A stretch of DNA of 64,000 bases, taken from assembly GCA_002305255.1 (NCBI GenBank), contig DBQN01000076.1, positions 17,980-81,979 of the forward strand, read 5' to 3'. The position numbers were made by a program, and so were the translations under genes. Origin of the DNA: Firmicutes bacterium UBA1393 (GTDB lineage Bacteria; Bacillota; DTU025). This document shows positions 16,069-24,123 of this stretch, piece by piece. A model generated the notes under the pieces. That model saw only the letters and a list, made by a program, of their open reading frames with translations, was not told where the DNA came from and made no database searches. Numbering within the stretch: position 1 is the stretch's first letter; each line of letters opens with the position of its first letter.

Positions 16069-16072
16069 GAAA

Positions 16073-17425
16073 GTGGAAACCAACATCGCGGCCCTGGTCG
16101 AGAAGGTCCGCGCACTCATCCTCTCTCAGTCGGCCGACGAACTGATCGGCCTCATCGATGACCTTCATCCAGCCGACATCGTGGATATGCTGCAATCCCT
16201 CGACGACTCTGAGAGGGAAGCCTTCTTCAGGATTATCCCAGTGGAGAAGGCAGGCGAGATCCTTGGCGAGCTCGAGTTCGAAGATCAGGCAGGGATAATC
16301 GACTCCATAGGCTTGTCGCGGTCGTCACAGATCATCAGCGAGATGGCCACCGACGACGCAGCCGACCTCATCGCCGAACTGCCGGCCGACCATCGCGACC
16401 AGATCCTCGACGCGATGAACTCAGAGGGCGAAGAGCTGCGTGGCCTGCTGCGTTATGAGGAAGACTCCTCGGGCGGCATCATGACCACCGAGTACGTGGC
16501 GGTGAAGGCTGATTGGACTGCGGAGTACACCATGGCGCAGCTGCGCAAGTCGGCGCCAGACGTCCACACAGCCTACTACATCTACGTGATAGACGCGGCT
16601 GACCGCCTCGTGGGCGTGATAAGCCTGAGGGAACTGGTCATCGCCGACCTGAACGCACGGATCGCCGACATCATGGACGACAATGTGCAGTCGGTGCATG
16701 TCGATGCCGACCAGGAAGAAGTCGTGCAGATGTTCCAGAAGTACAGATATCTGGCTCTGCCCGTGGTAGACAGCGACGGCGTCCTAACCGGCATCATCAC
16801 TGCAGATGACGTGCTTGACGTAGCGGAAGAAGAGGCTACTGAGGACATTCAGAAAATCGCCGCCGTGGTGCCCCTCGACAAGCCCTACTTCTCCACGAGA
16901 CTGCGTGAGCTGTTCAAGAGCAGGATCGTATGGCTGATGGTGCTGTTCCTAGCCGAGTCGATAACCGGCGGCATCCTTCAGAAGTTCAGTGACACCATGA
17001 AGAGCGCTATAGAGCTTACGTTCTTCATACCGCTGCTCATTGACTCGGGTGGCAACGCCGGCGCACAGGCGGCAACTACGGTAATCCGAGGCCTTGCCGT
17101 TCGCGATATCCGCATCAAGGATCTCGGCCGGGTGCTAGGCCGCGAACTCGCCCTCGGCCTCATCCTTGGATGCGCCATGGCCGCTGTGGCTTTCCTCAGG
17201 GCCGGTCGAGTGGGTGGCGGTTTCGAGATTCCGATGGTGGTGGCTGCTTCGGTGTTTGCCATCGTCACAATGGCCACGGCAGTCGGAGCGCTACTTCCGA
17301 TGGCAGCCGTCGCACTCAAGGTAGACCCTGCTACTATGTCAGCTCCGCTGGTCACCACGATCGTTGACGGTCTCGGACTGACGATCTACTTCTTTATCGC
17401 CAAGGCTGTGCTCTTGGGGGCATAG
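16073..17425 (+). CDS. mgtE: Magnesium transporter MgtE
   Basis: The roughly 450-residue protein has the MgtE order: an N domain with DELIGLIDDLHPADIVDML, two CBS domains (about residues 130-255), then five membrane segments. The last part holds the conserved IPLLIDSGGNAGAQAATTVIR and the closing PATMSAPLVTTIVDGLG with the pore aspartate. It imports Mg2+ across the cell membrane and gates by cytosolic Mg2+ binding to the N/CBS domains. GTG at 16073 lies six bases after GGGGGTG, which is held in a hairpin; a TTG at 16058 is in frame but lies inside that hairpin. Expression is probably controlled by the leader RNA. Confidence 0.95.
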   Translation: METNIAALVEKVRALILSQSADELIGLIDDLHPADIVDMLQSLDDSEREAFFRIIPVEKAGEILGELEFEDQAGIIDSIGLSRSSQIISEMATDDAADLIAELPADHRDQILDAMNSEGEELRGLLRYEEDSSGGIMTTEYVAVKADWTAEYTMAQLRKSAPDVHTAYYIYVIDAADRLVGVISLRELVIADLNARIADIMDDNVQSVHVDADQEEVVQMFQKYRYLALPVVDSDGVLTGIITADDVLDVAEEEATEDIQKIAAVVPLDKPYFSTRLRELFKSRIVWLMVLFLAESITGGILQKFSDTMKSAIELTFFIPLLIDSGGNAGAQAATTVIRGLAVRDIRIKDLGRVLGRELALGLILGCAMAAVAFLRAGRVGGGFEIPMVVAASVFAIVTMATAVGALLPMAAVALKVDPATMSAPLVTTIVDGLGLTIYFFIAKAVLLGA

Positions 17426-17450
17426 GCAACCCCCGACCAGATATGACACA

Positions 17451-17482
17451 TGCCGGGGCTCCGCAGATCGGATGCCCCGGCA
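17451..17482. terminator. Hairpin between converging mgtE and lipoprotein genes
   Basis: TGCCGGGGC (17451-17459) and GCCCCGGCA (17474-17482) pair perfectly over nine bases. It sits in the 65-bp gap between two convergent genes and could end both transcripts. There is no clear U-run on either side. Confidence 0.5.
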
Positions 17483-17490
17483 CTCCATCG

Positions 17491-18483
17491 TCAGTAGTCA
17501 GCACATGCCTCTGCGCTTCTCAAGCTCTCCTGACCCGCCGCATCCCTTGCTACCACCACGAACCTCACCGTCGAACCCTTGTTCGCGGCGGAAAGGCCGA
17601 CAACGGCCGAAGCAGCAGGCGCCTCCACAGTGTCGCACCTACTCGAAGAATACCTGTCGAACTCCGAGTACCTCCAGTACACTCGGTAGGACGTAACCCA
17701 CTCAGCCCCGGGGTCCCACGACACATGCGCCTGGGTGCCCTCGATAGACACCATGACGTTCTGGGGCGGAGGAGGCATGGCCCGAAGGTCCAGATAGATC
17801 TGGAGATCGCCGAAGGCGGGGCTCCATTGGACTGTGGTCAGCCTGCCGGGTCGCACTCCGAACGACTCGTAGGCGCTTTCATATACCGCCGTTCCATCTG
17901 ATGCCTTCAACACGATCTTCATATCATACGATCTTGGGATGTAGCCTGTGTCCTCTGCAACGAGGGGCGAAGAGTCTAGTGGAAGTCCCGTGTAGGACCT
18001 GTAGGCTGACGTGCCGCCGGCGTAATACACCATGATGTCGACTGTAGCGGCCTGCTCCGCGCCGGGCAGTTCGCGCGCATCCACCTCCAGCCTGACACTG
18101 CCGTCGAGGGGCTTTAGGACCAGCTCAGTCGATGTGGATGCATCGCGCTTGACAACGACCTTGCCCGTCCCCGTGTAGGTTGCGTAGCCTTCGGTGTCAA
18201 AGGCCGTTGCCTGGATGTTCCACGATCCGGCCGCGAGTCCGGCTAGCTGAGCGGTGGCGGACGTTCCGACCACAGGCGCCTCTGCCGACACGGTGGTAGC
18301 ACCACTGGTCAGCACAACCACCACCTTGTCTAGCTGCTCGGGGGCGGAGGGCACTGTTCTGACGTTCGCTTGTAGCGATACATCACCGACACCGTCGGCG
18401 GTACCTCCCCCTGGGGAGCAACCTGCGCCGATGCACGCGACCAGGGCAAGCACACACACCAGACACCATCTCTTCACCGTCAA
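17491..18483 (-). CDS. Secreted lipoprotein with a C-terminal fibronectin type III domain
   Basis: The 330-residue protein has a lipoprotein signal (KRWCLVCVLALVACIGAGC) and a glycine-rich linker. Two beta-rich repeats follow; the first has SWNIQATAFDTEGYATYTG and the second SYDMKIVLKASDGTAVYES. A fibronectin type III domain closes it (PPPQNVMVSIEGTQAHVSWD ... SYRVYWRYSEFD ... VRFVVVARDAAG). It starts at TTG 18483 after AAGGAG. It should sit on the outer face of the membrane. The repeats resemble carboxypeptidase-regulatory-like or bacterial Ig-like modules. No enzyme motif is seen, so an adhesive or scaffolding role is a guess. Confidence 0.78.
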   Translation of the reverse strand: MTVKRWCLVCVLALVACIGAGCSPGGGTADGVGDVSLQANVRTVPSAPEQLDKVVVVLTSGATTVSAEAPVVGTSATAQLAGLAAGSWNIQATAFDTEGYATYTGTGKVVVKRDASTSTELVLKPLDGSVRLEVDARELPGAEQAATVDIMVYYAGGTSAYRSYTGLPLDSSPLVAEDTGYIPRSYDMKIVLKASDGTAVYESAYESFGVRPGRLTTVQWSPAFGDLQIYLDLRAMPPPPQNVMVSIEGTQAHVSWDPGAEWVTSYRVYWRYSEFDRYSSSRCDTVEAPAASAVVGLSAANKGSTVRFVVVARDAAGQESLRSAEACADY

Positions 18484-18602
18484 TCCATCTCCTTCCTTGT
18501 GATGTTATTGGCGGTGCAGTACTTCTTCCGTGATTGCCCAATCCCTCCATCTAACCCCATCACCATCCGGGTGATCTTTGAGATGATGTCATCAGCATGG
18601 GT

Positions 18603-18634
18603 ACAAGAAAACACACCCTGCCAACGGCAGGGTG
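18603..18634 (-). terminator. Intrinsic terminator of the tRNA-Gln/tRNA-Glu transcript
   Basis: On the minus strand CACCCTGCC pairs with GGCAGGGTG (18614-18622 with 18626-18634) around a three-base loop. It is followed at once by TGTTTTCTTG. This is a textbook rho-independent terminator nine bases past the tRNA-Glu end. Confidence 0.88.
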
Positions 18635-18642
18635 CTCAATCT

Positions 18643-18718
18643 TGGTAGCCCCGACGGAATTCGAATCCGTGTCTTCGCCTTGAGAGGGCGACGTCCTAGG
18701 CCACTAGACCACGGGGCC
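18643..18718 (-). tRNA. tRNA-Glu (anticodon CTC)
   Basis: Acceptor GGCCCCG pairs with CGGGGCT (first pair G-U). The anticodon stem TCGCC/GGCGA encloses CTCTCAA giving anticodon CTC, which reads GAG. The T arm is ACGGATTCGAATTCCGT and the CCA end is encoded. It is the second tRNA of a two-gene transcript. Confidence 0.95.
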
Positions 18719-18724
18719 ACGATA

Positions 18725-18798
18725 TGGCTGGGGAGGAAGGATTCGAACCCTCGCAATCAGATCCAGAGTCTGACGTCCTACCACTAGACGACTCCCCA
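18725..18798 (-). tRNA. tRNA-Gln (anticodon CTG)
   Basis: Acceptor TGGGGAG pairs with CTCCCCA. The anticodon stem TCAGA/TCTGA encloses CTCTGGA giving anticodon CTG, which reads CAG. The T arm is GAGGGTTCGAATCCTTC and CCA is encoded. The U1-A72 pair is the usual glutamine identity feature. It lies six bases before tRNA-Glu in the same transcript. Confidence 0.95.
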
Positions 18799-18817
18799 AC
18801 AACGTCCGACGAAGCTG

Positions 18818-18846
18818 ATTATAGCATGCGTGCATCTGTTTGTAAA
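18818..18846 (-). promoter_or_regulatory. Promoter of the tRNA-Gln/tRNA-Glu transcript
   Basis: On the minus strand TTTACA (18841-18846) and a perfect TATAAT (18818-18823) are 17 bp apart, ending about 20 bases before tRNA-Gln. This is a strong sigma-A promoter. Confidence 0.85.
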
Positions 18847-18908
18847 CACATGCGAGTGCTCTGGTGTTGCGAATGATCTGAGTACTGGAGCAGATGCTGT
18901 CATCATGA

Positions 18909-18932
18909 AGGGGGCAGATTCCTCCGCCCCCT
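18909..18932 (-). terminator. Hairpin after the small starch-binding-type protein gene
   Basis: AGGGGGC (18909-18915) and GCCCCCT (18926-18932) form a seven-pair stem. On the minus strand it lies about 30 bases past the stop codon of the gene at 18964. The following TTC is only weakly U-rich. Confidence 0.5.
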
Positions 18933-18963
18933 GTTCTGCCTCCCCGGCCCCTGTGTGAGGCAG

Positions 18964-19374
18964 CTAGAAACGGGCTACTTGGCCGTTGTGTATCTCCAGG
19001 CTCCAGTTGAGACCGTAGTTGTTGTCCCAGTTATTGGCGCGATCCTTGAAGCAGAAATTGAGCCTCGAATCCTCTTTGGGATCCAGCGGGACCGTGGCCT
19101 TCCAGACCCCTGGCTTCTCATTCTGCATGGGGATGTCACGTATCTCGCGCCATGAACCATGACCGAAGCCGGCGTGGAGGTACACCTGGTCAGCACCGGA
19201 ACTGGCCAGAAGACCGTTGTACTTCACGGTCAGCGTTTCGCCTGCTGTGAGTGGCAACGGAGATACCGACACTCCACCCACGAGTGAGCTTTGCTTCGCC
19301 GTCCCCTTGGTGGAGGTCTTCTTCTTGGTCGTTCCTCCGACAGACTCAGTCCCCAGCTGCGATGCTATCTCCAT
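18964..19374 (-). CDS. Small protein with a CBM25-like starch/glycogen-binding domain
   Basis: The 136-residue protein has a lysine/threonine-rich N-terminal tail (TTKKKTSTKGTAKQSS) and then a beta-sandwich resembling carbohydrate-binding module 25. The module shows LTVKYNGLLASSGADQVYLH, a GFGHGSWREI loop, PGVWKATVPL, and LNFCFKDRANNWDNNYG with the exposed tryptophan and asparagines expected of a glucan-binding face. No signal peptide or membrane segment is visible, so it is predicted to be cytoplasmic. ATG at 19374 has GAGGT eight bases upstream. It follows the methylthioadenosine deaminase gene by 80 bp. Glycogen binding is inferred from the module only. Confidence 0.7.
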   Translation of the reverse strand: MEIASQLGTESVGGTTKKKTSTKGTAKQSSLVGGVSVSPLPLTAGETLTVKYNGLLASSGADQVYLHAGFGHGSWREIRDIPMQNEKPGVWKATVPLDPKEDSRLNFCFKDRANNWDNNYGLNWSLEIHNGQVARF

Positions 19375-19454
19375 ATCGTCTGACCTCTGTCGTCTCTGCC
19401 ATAACACCCGGCAAGCCCCCCTTTCGGCGATAGTGTTTCGCCTGGGGGTGCTGC

Positions 19455-20759
19455 TTATTCCACCAGCACCGCTGCCCTGCGCCGCGCCTCTGCCAGGATC
19501 GCGGTCTCATCGATAGTAGTCAGGCGGCGTTCATCCATGACAACGCTTCCGTCTATAATGACTGAACTAACGTCAGAACTCGACGACGCGTACACCATGT
19601 GCGACGTGGCCCTGGACGCGAGGAACGGCTCCATATGAGGCAGGCTATGATCGACCAGGATGAGATCGGCCCTCTTGCCCACCTCCAAGGATCCGATGAG
19701 CTGCTCCAGTCCGAGGCAGCGCGCGCCGCCCATTGTGGCCATGGTCAGGCATTCGGCAGCCGGCATGGCTGTTGGATCACCGGTAGACACCTTCTGCAGC
19801 AACGTCGCGAGGCGCATCTCCTCGATCATGTCGAGGTTGTTGTTGCTGGCGGCGCCGTCGGTGCCGAGACCGACGGCTATCCCCTTCGCCAGCATATCTA
19901 CCACTGGCGCCACGCCTGACGCGAGCTTCATGTTGGATCCCGGATTGTGCGCCACCCTCACGCCGTGGGCTGCCATTATGTCGATGTCGCGCTCGCTGAC
20001 AGCGACGCAGTGGGCGGCCAGCGTGGGCACGTCGAACACTCCGAGTGCTTCGAAGTGCTCGACGGGGCTCTTGCCATACTCCGTCACGATCTCCGTGACC
20101 TCTCTGGCGGTCTCGCTCACATGGGTATGAATCCCAAGCCCCGACGCGCGGGCTGCGCGCGCGACGTCTTCTATGAACGTCGTCGAGCATGTATACGGCG
20201 CATGGGGCGCAAGCATCGTCGTTATTCTGCCCCCGGCCTGGCCGTTCCATCGACTGCAGAAATCGAGTGCGCCGGCGAGCTTGGCACGGCCGCCATCGAC
20301 ATCGCCTGCACCCGAGCCCATGCCCACCGACAGACTTGCCCTCATGCCCGACTCGGCCACCGCTCTGGCTGTGGCGTCCATGAAGAAGTACATGTCAGCG
20401 AAACACGTTGTACCTGAACGTATCATCTCAGCGCACGCGAGCATGGTGCCGAAGTACACGTCTTCATCGGTCAGCCTGGCTTCGGCAGGAAAAATCATCT
20501 GAGTCAGCCATTCATGGAGTGCAAGATCGTCGGCATAGCCCCTCAGAAGCGTCATCGCAGCGTGGGTATGGGCATTCACCAGGCCGGGCATGGCGATCCT
20601 GCCCCTTCCCTCGTACACCGGCAGGCCGGCGTATGCGGGAGGAAGATCCGCCTCGGGCCCGATGTACGCGATCTCGCCGTCTCGCACGGCTATTGCGGCC
20701 TGCGGGCACACTGCAGCCTGCGTCAGCGCCAGCACATCCCTGATCAGCAGGTCTCTCAT
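19455..20759 (-). CDS. mtaD: 5'-methylthioadenosine / S-adenosylhomocysteine deaminase
   Basis: A 434-residue amidohydrolase with the metal ligands of the MtaD/TrzN group: NAHTHAAM (HxH), HVSETAREV, AHCVAVSERD and LGTDGAASNNNLDM (aspartate). An N-terminal composite beta domain (LLIRDVLALT ... IAMPGLVNAHTH) matches known MTA/SAH deaminases. It would hydrolyse methylthioadenosine to methylthioinosine, or SAH to S-inosylhomocysteine. The gene starts three bases after the nucleoside phosphorylase stop, so the two act together. Other cyclic-amidine deaminases share these motifs, but the neighbour makes MTA/SAH the best call. Confidence 0.88.
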   Translation of the reverse strand: MRDLLIRDVLALTQAAVCPQAAIAVRDGEIAYIGPEADLPPAYAGLPVYEGRGRIAMPGLVNAHTHAAMTLLRGYADDLALHEWLTQMIFPAEARLTDEDVYFGTMLACAEMIRSGTTCFADMYFFMDATARAVAESGMRASLSVGMGSGAGDVDGGRAKLAGALDFCSRWNGQAGGRITTMLAPHAPYTCSTTFIEDVARAARASGLGIHTHVSETAREVTEIVTEYGKSPVEHFEALGVFDVPTLAAHCVAVSERDIDIMAAHGVRVAHNPGSNMKLASGVAPVVDMLAKGIAVGLGTDGAASNNNLDMIEEMRLATLLQKVSTGDPTAMPAAECLTMATMGGARCLGLEQLIGSLEVGKRADLILVDHSLPHMEPFLASRATSHMVYASSSSDVSSVIIDGSVVMDERRLTTIDETAILAEARRRAAVLVE

Positions 20760-20762
20760 GGG

Positions 20763-21560
20763 CTAAGCCTCAGTGCCCAGCCAGGGCATGGGGTGTGCAT
20801 CGCGACCGCACCCGCAAGTGCGCTCAGAGCCGAGTCCTTCCAGAGTCGCCATCATGAGCCGGCGCAGTTTCTCGCCGTTGGCTTGCATGATCTCGACTAC
20901 CTCTGCGTGCCCCAGCGGCTGCCCTGATATGCCCGCCGCCCAGTTGGTCACCATGGCTATGGAGGCGTAGCACATCCCGGCCTCCCTGGCCAGCACCACT
21001 TCGGGCACGCCCGTCATGCCCACCACATCGCCGCCGAGGATCCTGAACATGCGTATCTCAGCCGGAGTCTCGAAGCGCGGGCCGTCGGTGCACACGTAAC
21101 ACCCGCCATCAGAGGCCACGAACCCCATCTGCCTGGCGTTCTCGATCAAGCGGGCCCTGATGTCGGGGCAATATGGAGTGGTGTAGTCGGTGTGCACTAC
21201 GCCGTGGTCGCCGCCGTCAAAGAACGTGCGCACCTCTGACTTCGCGAAGTCGATGAACTGGTCCATGAACACGAAGCTGCCCGGCGGCATCGCCGTGTTG
21301 AGCGAACCCACGGCCGACGTGGCGATGACCCTCTCCACGCCGAGCATCTTCAGGGCAGCGATGTTTGCCCTGTAGTTGATGAGATGTGGCGGCACCGTGT
21401 GCCCGTAGCCGTGCCTGGCCATGAAAGCGATCTCCTGCCCTTTGTATGTTCCGACGAGGGCTCCGGCCTTGCCGTATACGGTTTCGACATTCACCTCGCG
21501 TACGCCGGAGAGCACGCCCGGATCGTACACCCCTGTTCCACCGATTATCGCCAGTCTCAA
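20763..21560 (-). CDS. mtnP: Methylthio-nucleoside phosphorylase, probably methylthioinosine-specific
   Basis: The 265-residue PNP/MTAP-family protein has the phosphate motifs IIGGTGVYDPG and MARHGYGHTVPP, SAVGSLNTAMPPGSFV, CTDGPRFETPAEIRM and GMTGVPEVVLARE. Its base-recognition segment reads MVTNWAAG. In adenosine-type MTAP enzymes aspartates occupy this segment (TDYD); asparagine there is typical of 6-oxopurine phosphorylases such as PNP and methylthioinosine phosphorylase. With the deaminase immediately downstream, the route MTA to MTI to hypoxanthine plus methylthioribose-1-phosphate is likely. The C-terminus is cysteine-rich (CGCG). General family is certain, base preference inferred. 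Confidence 0.9.
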   Translation of the reverse strand: MRLAIIGGTGVYDPGVLSGVREVNVETVYGKAGALVGTYKGQEIAFMARHGYGHTVPPHLINYRANIAALKMLGVERVIATSAVGSLNTAMPPGSFVFMDQFIDFAKSEVRTFFDGGDHGVVHTDYTTPYCPDIRARLIENARQMGFVASDGGCYVCTDGPRFETPAEIRMFRILGGDVVGMTGVPEVVLAREAGMCYASIAMVTNWAAGISGQPLGHAEVVEIMQANGEKLRRLMMATLEGLGSERTCGCGRDAHPMPWLGTEA

Positions 21561-21587
21561 AGGGCAACACCTCTCAGATCATCATGG

Positions 21588-22781
21588 CTACTTGAGCATC
21601 TTCGCAAACAGGCGCTCAATTCTGTCCATTCCGTCCTCTATCTGGGCTATCGAGGTGGCATAGGAGAGTCTCATGAAGTTGTCGCACCCGAAGGCACCGC
21701 CTGCCACCACCGCCACGTGGGCCTGCTCCAGAATCACGTCGGCGAGGTCATACGAGTTTGCGATCTGCCTGCCCTCGAACTCGATGCCGATGTAAGGGGC
21801 AACGTTGGGGAAGCAGTAGAAGGCTCCGGTGGGCACGGCGCAGCTCACATGAGGGAGACTGCAGAGCCGCTCCGCCATGCGCTGGCCCCGTGCGCGGAAC
21901 GCATCGATCATGGCCTGAACCGGCTCGTCAGGCCCGGTGAGTGCCGCCAGCGCCGCCCTCTGCGACACCGAGCACGGGTTCGAGGTGCTATGCCCCTGGA
22001 TGCGGTTCATCGCGTCTATGAGTTCAGCATTCCCCACGGCCCAGCCAATGCGCCAGCCTGTCATCGCGTAAGTCTTGGAAACGCCGTTCACGATGAGTGT
22101 GCGCTCGCGGATGGCATCGCCCAGCGTCGCGATGGACACAGCCTGTTCGCCTGTGTAGAGCAGCCTGTCGTAGATCTCATCGGACACGACGACGAGGTCA
22201 TGCCTGACCGCAACCTCAGCAATGGCCGCGAGCTCGTCGCGCGTGTAAGTGGCTCCGGTGGGATTAGACGGCGAGTTGAGTATCAGCACCCTCGTGTTGG
22301 GCGTGATGGCCGCCTCGAACGCGGCAGCGGTCAGCTTGAAGCCGCTCAAGCTCGTGTCGACAACCACCGGCACAGCGCCGGCCACTCTGACCTGGTCGGG
22401 GTAGCTGACCCAGTAGGGTGCCGGCACGATGACCTCATCACCCGGGCCGACAAGGGCCAGAAAAGCGTTGAACAGGCTGTGCTTGGCGCCGCACGACACG
22501 ATGACGTTGTTCGGCTTGTAGGTCAGCCCGTGCCTTTTCTGCACCGAATCGACAACCGCCTGCCTCAGCTCGACAATGCCGGCGGTAGCTGTGTATCTGG
22601 TATGCCCCGCGTCGATGCTGGCCTTGGCGGCATCCCGAATATGCTCCGGCGTGTCGAAGTCAGGCTCTCCCGCACCGAATGGGATGACGTGGACTCCCTG
22701 CGCCCTCATGGCCGCAGCCTTTGCCTCCACCGCGAAGGTAGGCGACTTTGTTATGCCCTGTGACATCTTGGATAGCCTCAT
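21588..22781 (-). CDS. PLP-dependent aminotransferase, aspartate aminotransferase type (class I)
   Basis: A 397-residue fold-type I aminotransferase. It has the N-terminal FGAGEPDFDTPEHI, the ring-stacking SCGAKHSLFNAF, NSPSNPTGATYTRDEL, DEIYDRLLY and the PLP lysine motif SKTYAMTGWRIGWAVGN. It closes with a conserved arginine in FMRLSYATS. This is the Bacillus-type AspB (class Ib) pattern. ATG at 22781 follows AGGAGG by eight bases. It likely transfers amino groups between aspartate or other amino acids and 2-oxoglutarate. In this operon it could close methionine salvage by aminating ketomethylthiobutyrate, but that is speculative. Confidence 0.9.
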   Translation of the reverse strand: MRLSKMSQGITKSPTFAVEAKAAAMRAQGVHVIPFGAGEPDFDTPEHIRDAAKASIDAGHTRYTATAGIVELRQAVVDSVQKRHGLTYKPNNVIVSCGAKHSLFNAFLALVGPGDEVIVPAPYWVSYPDQVRVAGAVPVVVDTSLSGFKLTAAAFEAAITPNTRVLILNSPSNPTGATYTRDELAAIAEVAVRHDLVVVSDEIYDRLLYTGEQAVSIATLGDAIRERTLIVNGVSKTYAMTGWRIGWAVGNAELIDAMNRIQGHSTSNPCSVSQRAALAALTGPDEPVQAMIDAFRARGQRMAERLCSLPHVSCAVPTGAFYCFPNVAPYIGIEFEGRQIANSYDLADVILEQAHVAVVAGGAFGCDNFMRLSYATSIAQIEDGMDRIERLFAKMLK

Positions 22782-22794
22782 CTGGCAGTCCTCC

Positions 22795-24120
22795 TTATGA
22801 CTCAACTCGGCAGATGATAGTCAATGCCGGAGTTGCGAAAACCGGATGCGATGACGCAGTAGTTACGGCAGCGTTCATGACGTCGAACAGGTTGCCGGAA
22901 ATGACGACTTTCGAGGCGCCTGCAAACTCGCCGTCTTCGATGAGGATGGCGTCTGACGCAGCCAGCGAGAAGTTGCCGCTGACAGGATCCTGAGTATGCA
23001 TGCCGAGCACACTTGTGACCAGCAGCGCCCGTTCGGTGCTCCGCATGACACTGTCGAACGCAGGCGGATCTCCCTGCCCCATGTGGAGCTTCAGCCCCGC
23101 GTGCCCCGGCGACATGCCGGCAACAGGCAGCGGCGTGGCCATCATCCCGGTTCTGCGCGAGTACTTCAGGTTCAGAAGCGGCGTCACCAGCGACCCGCCG
23201 TCTACCAGCTTAACCCGGCCTCCCGGGATTCCCTCTGCCGTACATGGATACGAGCCGGGCCCCATGGGCACGGTCGTGTCGAGCTCTATGGTTACATCGT
23301 GTCTGAAAGCGCCGCGTCCTCGGCGGAAGTCTTCTATGGAGAACCTCGACCTTCCTTCCGCCGCCGCCTCGCCGCTGAAGTTGTGGTACAGGTAGTGCTT
23401 CAGGAGGTCATCGACGACTGCGGGCCACAGGATCACCTTCATGCTGCCGCTTGCCAGACTCACCCTGTGCCTTGATGCCGCGAGCATCTGTGCGGTAGAG
23501 TCTACGAGGGGTTCCACGCCCTTCCACACTTCGATGGCCCTTCCCGGTCTCACCATGCCAAACGCGTTATCCAGCACCCAACTGCAGCCCAGGGCAGTGT
23601 GACTGAAGTGAACCCACAGCCCTGACGAGGCGGCGGTCACAGTGTCGCCCGCTGAGCACCTGACGCCGGCGTCAAGAGTTGTCACGCCCGCGGCCTTAGC
23701 TGCGCGTGACACTGCGGCAAGCGTGTCGAAGGCAGGACGAGGGTCGGAGAGCGCCACGTTGGCTACACGGGGGTCGGTCAGATCCACCTCTGCCGGCTCG
23801 GCAACGGGCGCGATGTACGCCGCCTCATCGTCCCTGAATGATGTAGACTTCCACGCAGCTATCAGCTGCGTCAGCCTGCCTGGAGAATTCGCATCCACCC
23901 TGCCCCTGCTTACGCTGGAGTCAGGCCATACTATGAAGACTGAACCATCGACCACCTGCGCCTTCTTGGGGGGAGCGTAGGCCCCACCCAGGTCCCAGTG
24001 GTCTATGCCCATACTGAGACCGGCGGACGATGTAACCGTGAATCTCCATCCCGCTGCCGCGCCTGCGAGTGCGCGCGCCAACGCTTCGGCAATGTCGATG
24101 GCCGCTGTCGTGTCAGGCAT
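22795..24120 (-). CDS. pmbA: PmbA/TldE-type metalloprotease subunit (first pair)
   Basis: A 441-residue TldE/PmbA-family protein. It lacks the HExxxH zinc motif, as expected for the non-catalytic partner. It contains GVTTLDAGVRCSAGDTVTAA and the C-terminal domain with GSYPCTAEGIPGGRVKLVDGG and GNFSLAASDAILIEDGEFAG, matching the closing TldD/E core. The ATG overlaps the end of the tldD ribosome region only four bases after the tldD stop. With TldD it forms a barrel-shaped heterodimeric protease acting on unfolded or modified peptides. It is one of two such pairs in the window. Confidence 0.85.
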   Translation of the reverse strand: MPDTTAAIDIAEALARALAGAAAGWRFTVTSSAGLSMGIDHWDLGGAYAPPKKAQVVDGSVFIVWPDSSVSRGRVDANSPGRLTQLIAAWKSTSFRDDEAAYIAPVAEPAEVDLTDPRVANVALSDPRPAFDTLAAVSRAAKAAGVTTLDAGVRCSAGDTVTAASSGLWVHFSHTALGCSWVLDNAFGMVRPGRAIEVWKGVEPLVDSTAQMLAASRHRVSLASGSMKVILWPAVVDDLLKHYLYHNFSGEAAAEGRSRFSIEDFRRGRGAFRHDVTIELDTTVPMGPGSYPCTAEGIPGGRVKLVDGGSLVTPLLNLKYSRRTGMMATPLPVAGMSPGHAGLKLHMGQGDPPAFDSVMRSTERALLVTSVLGMHTQDPVSGNFSLAASDAILIEDGEFAGASKVVISGNLFDVMNAAVTTASSHPVFATPALTIICRVES

Positions 24121-24123
24121 CTC

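Noticed and set aside
21384..22763. Long open frame of about 459 codons on the plus strand opposite the aminotransferase and phosphorylase
   Set aside because: It is a shadow of high GC content. It lacks a ribosome site, and both genes on the minus strand are certain.
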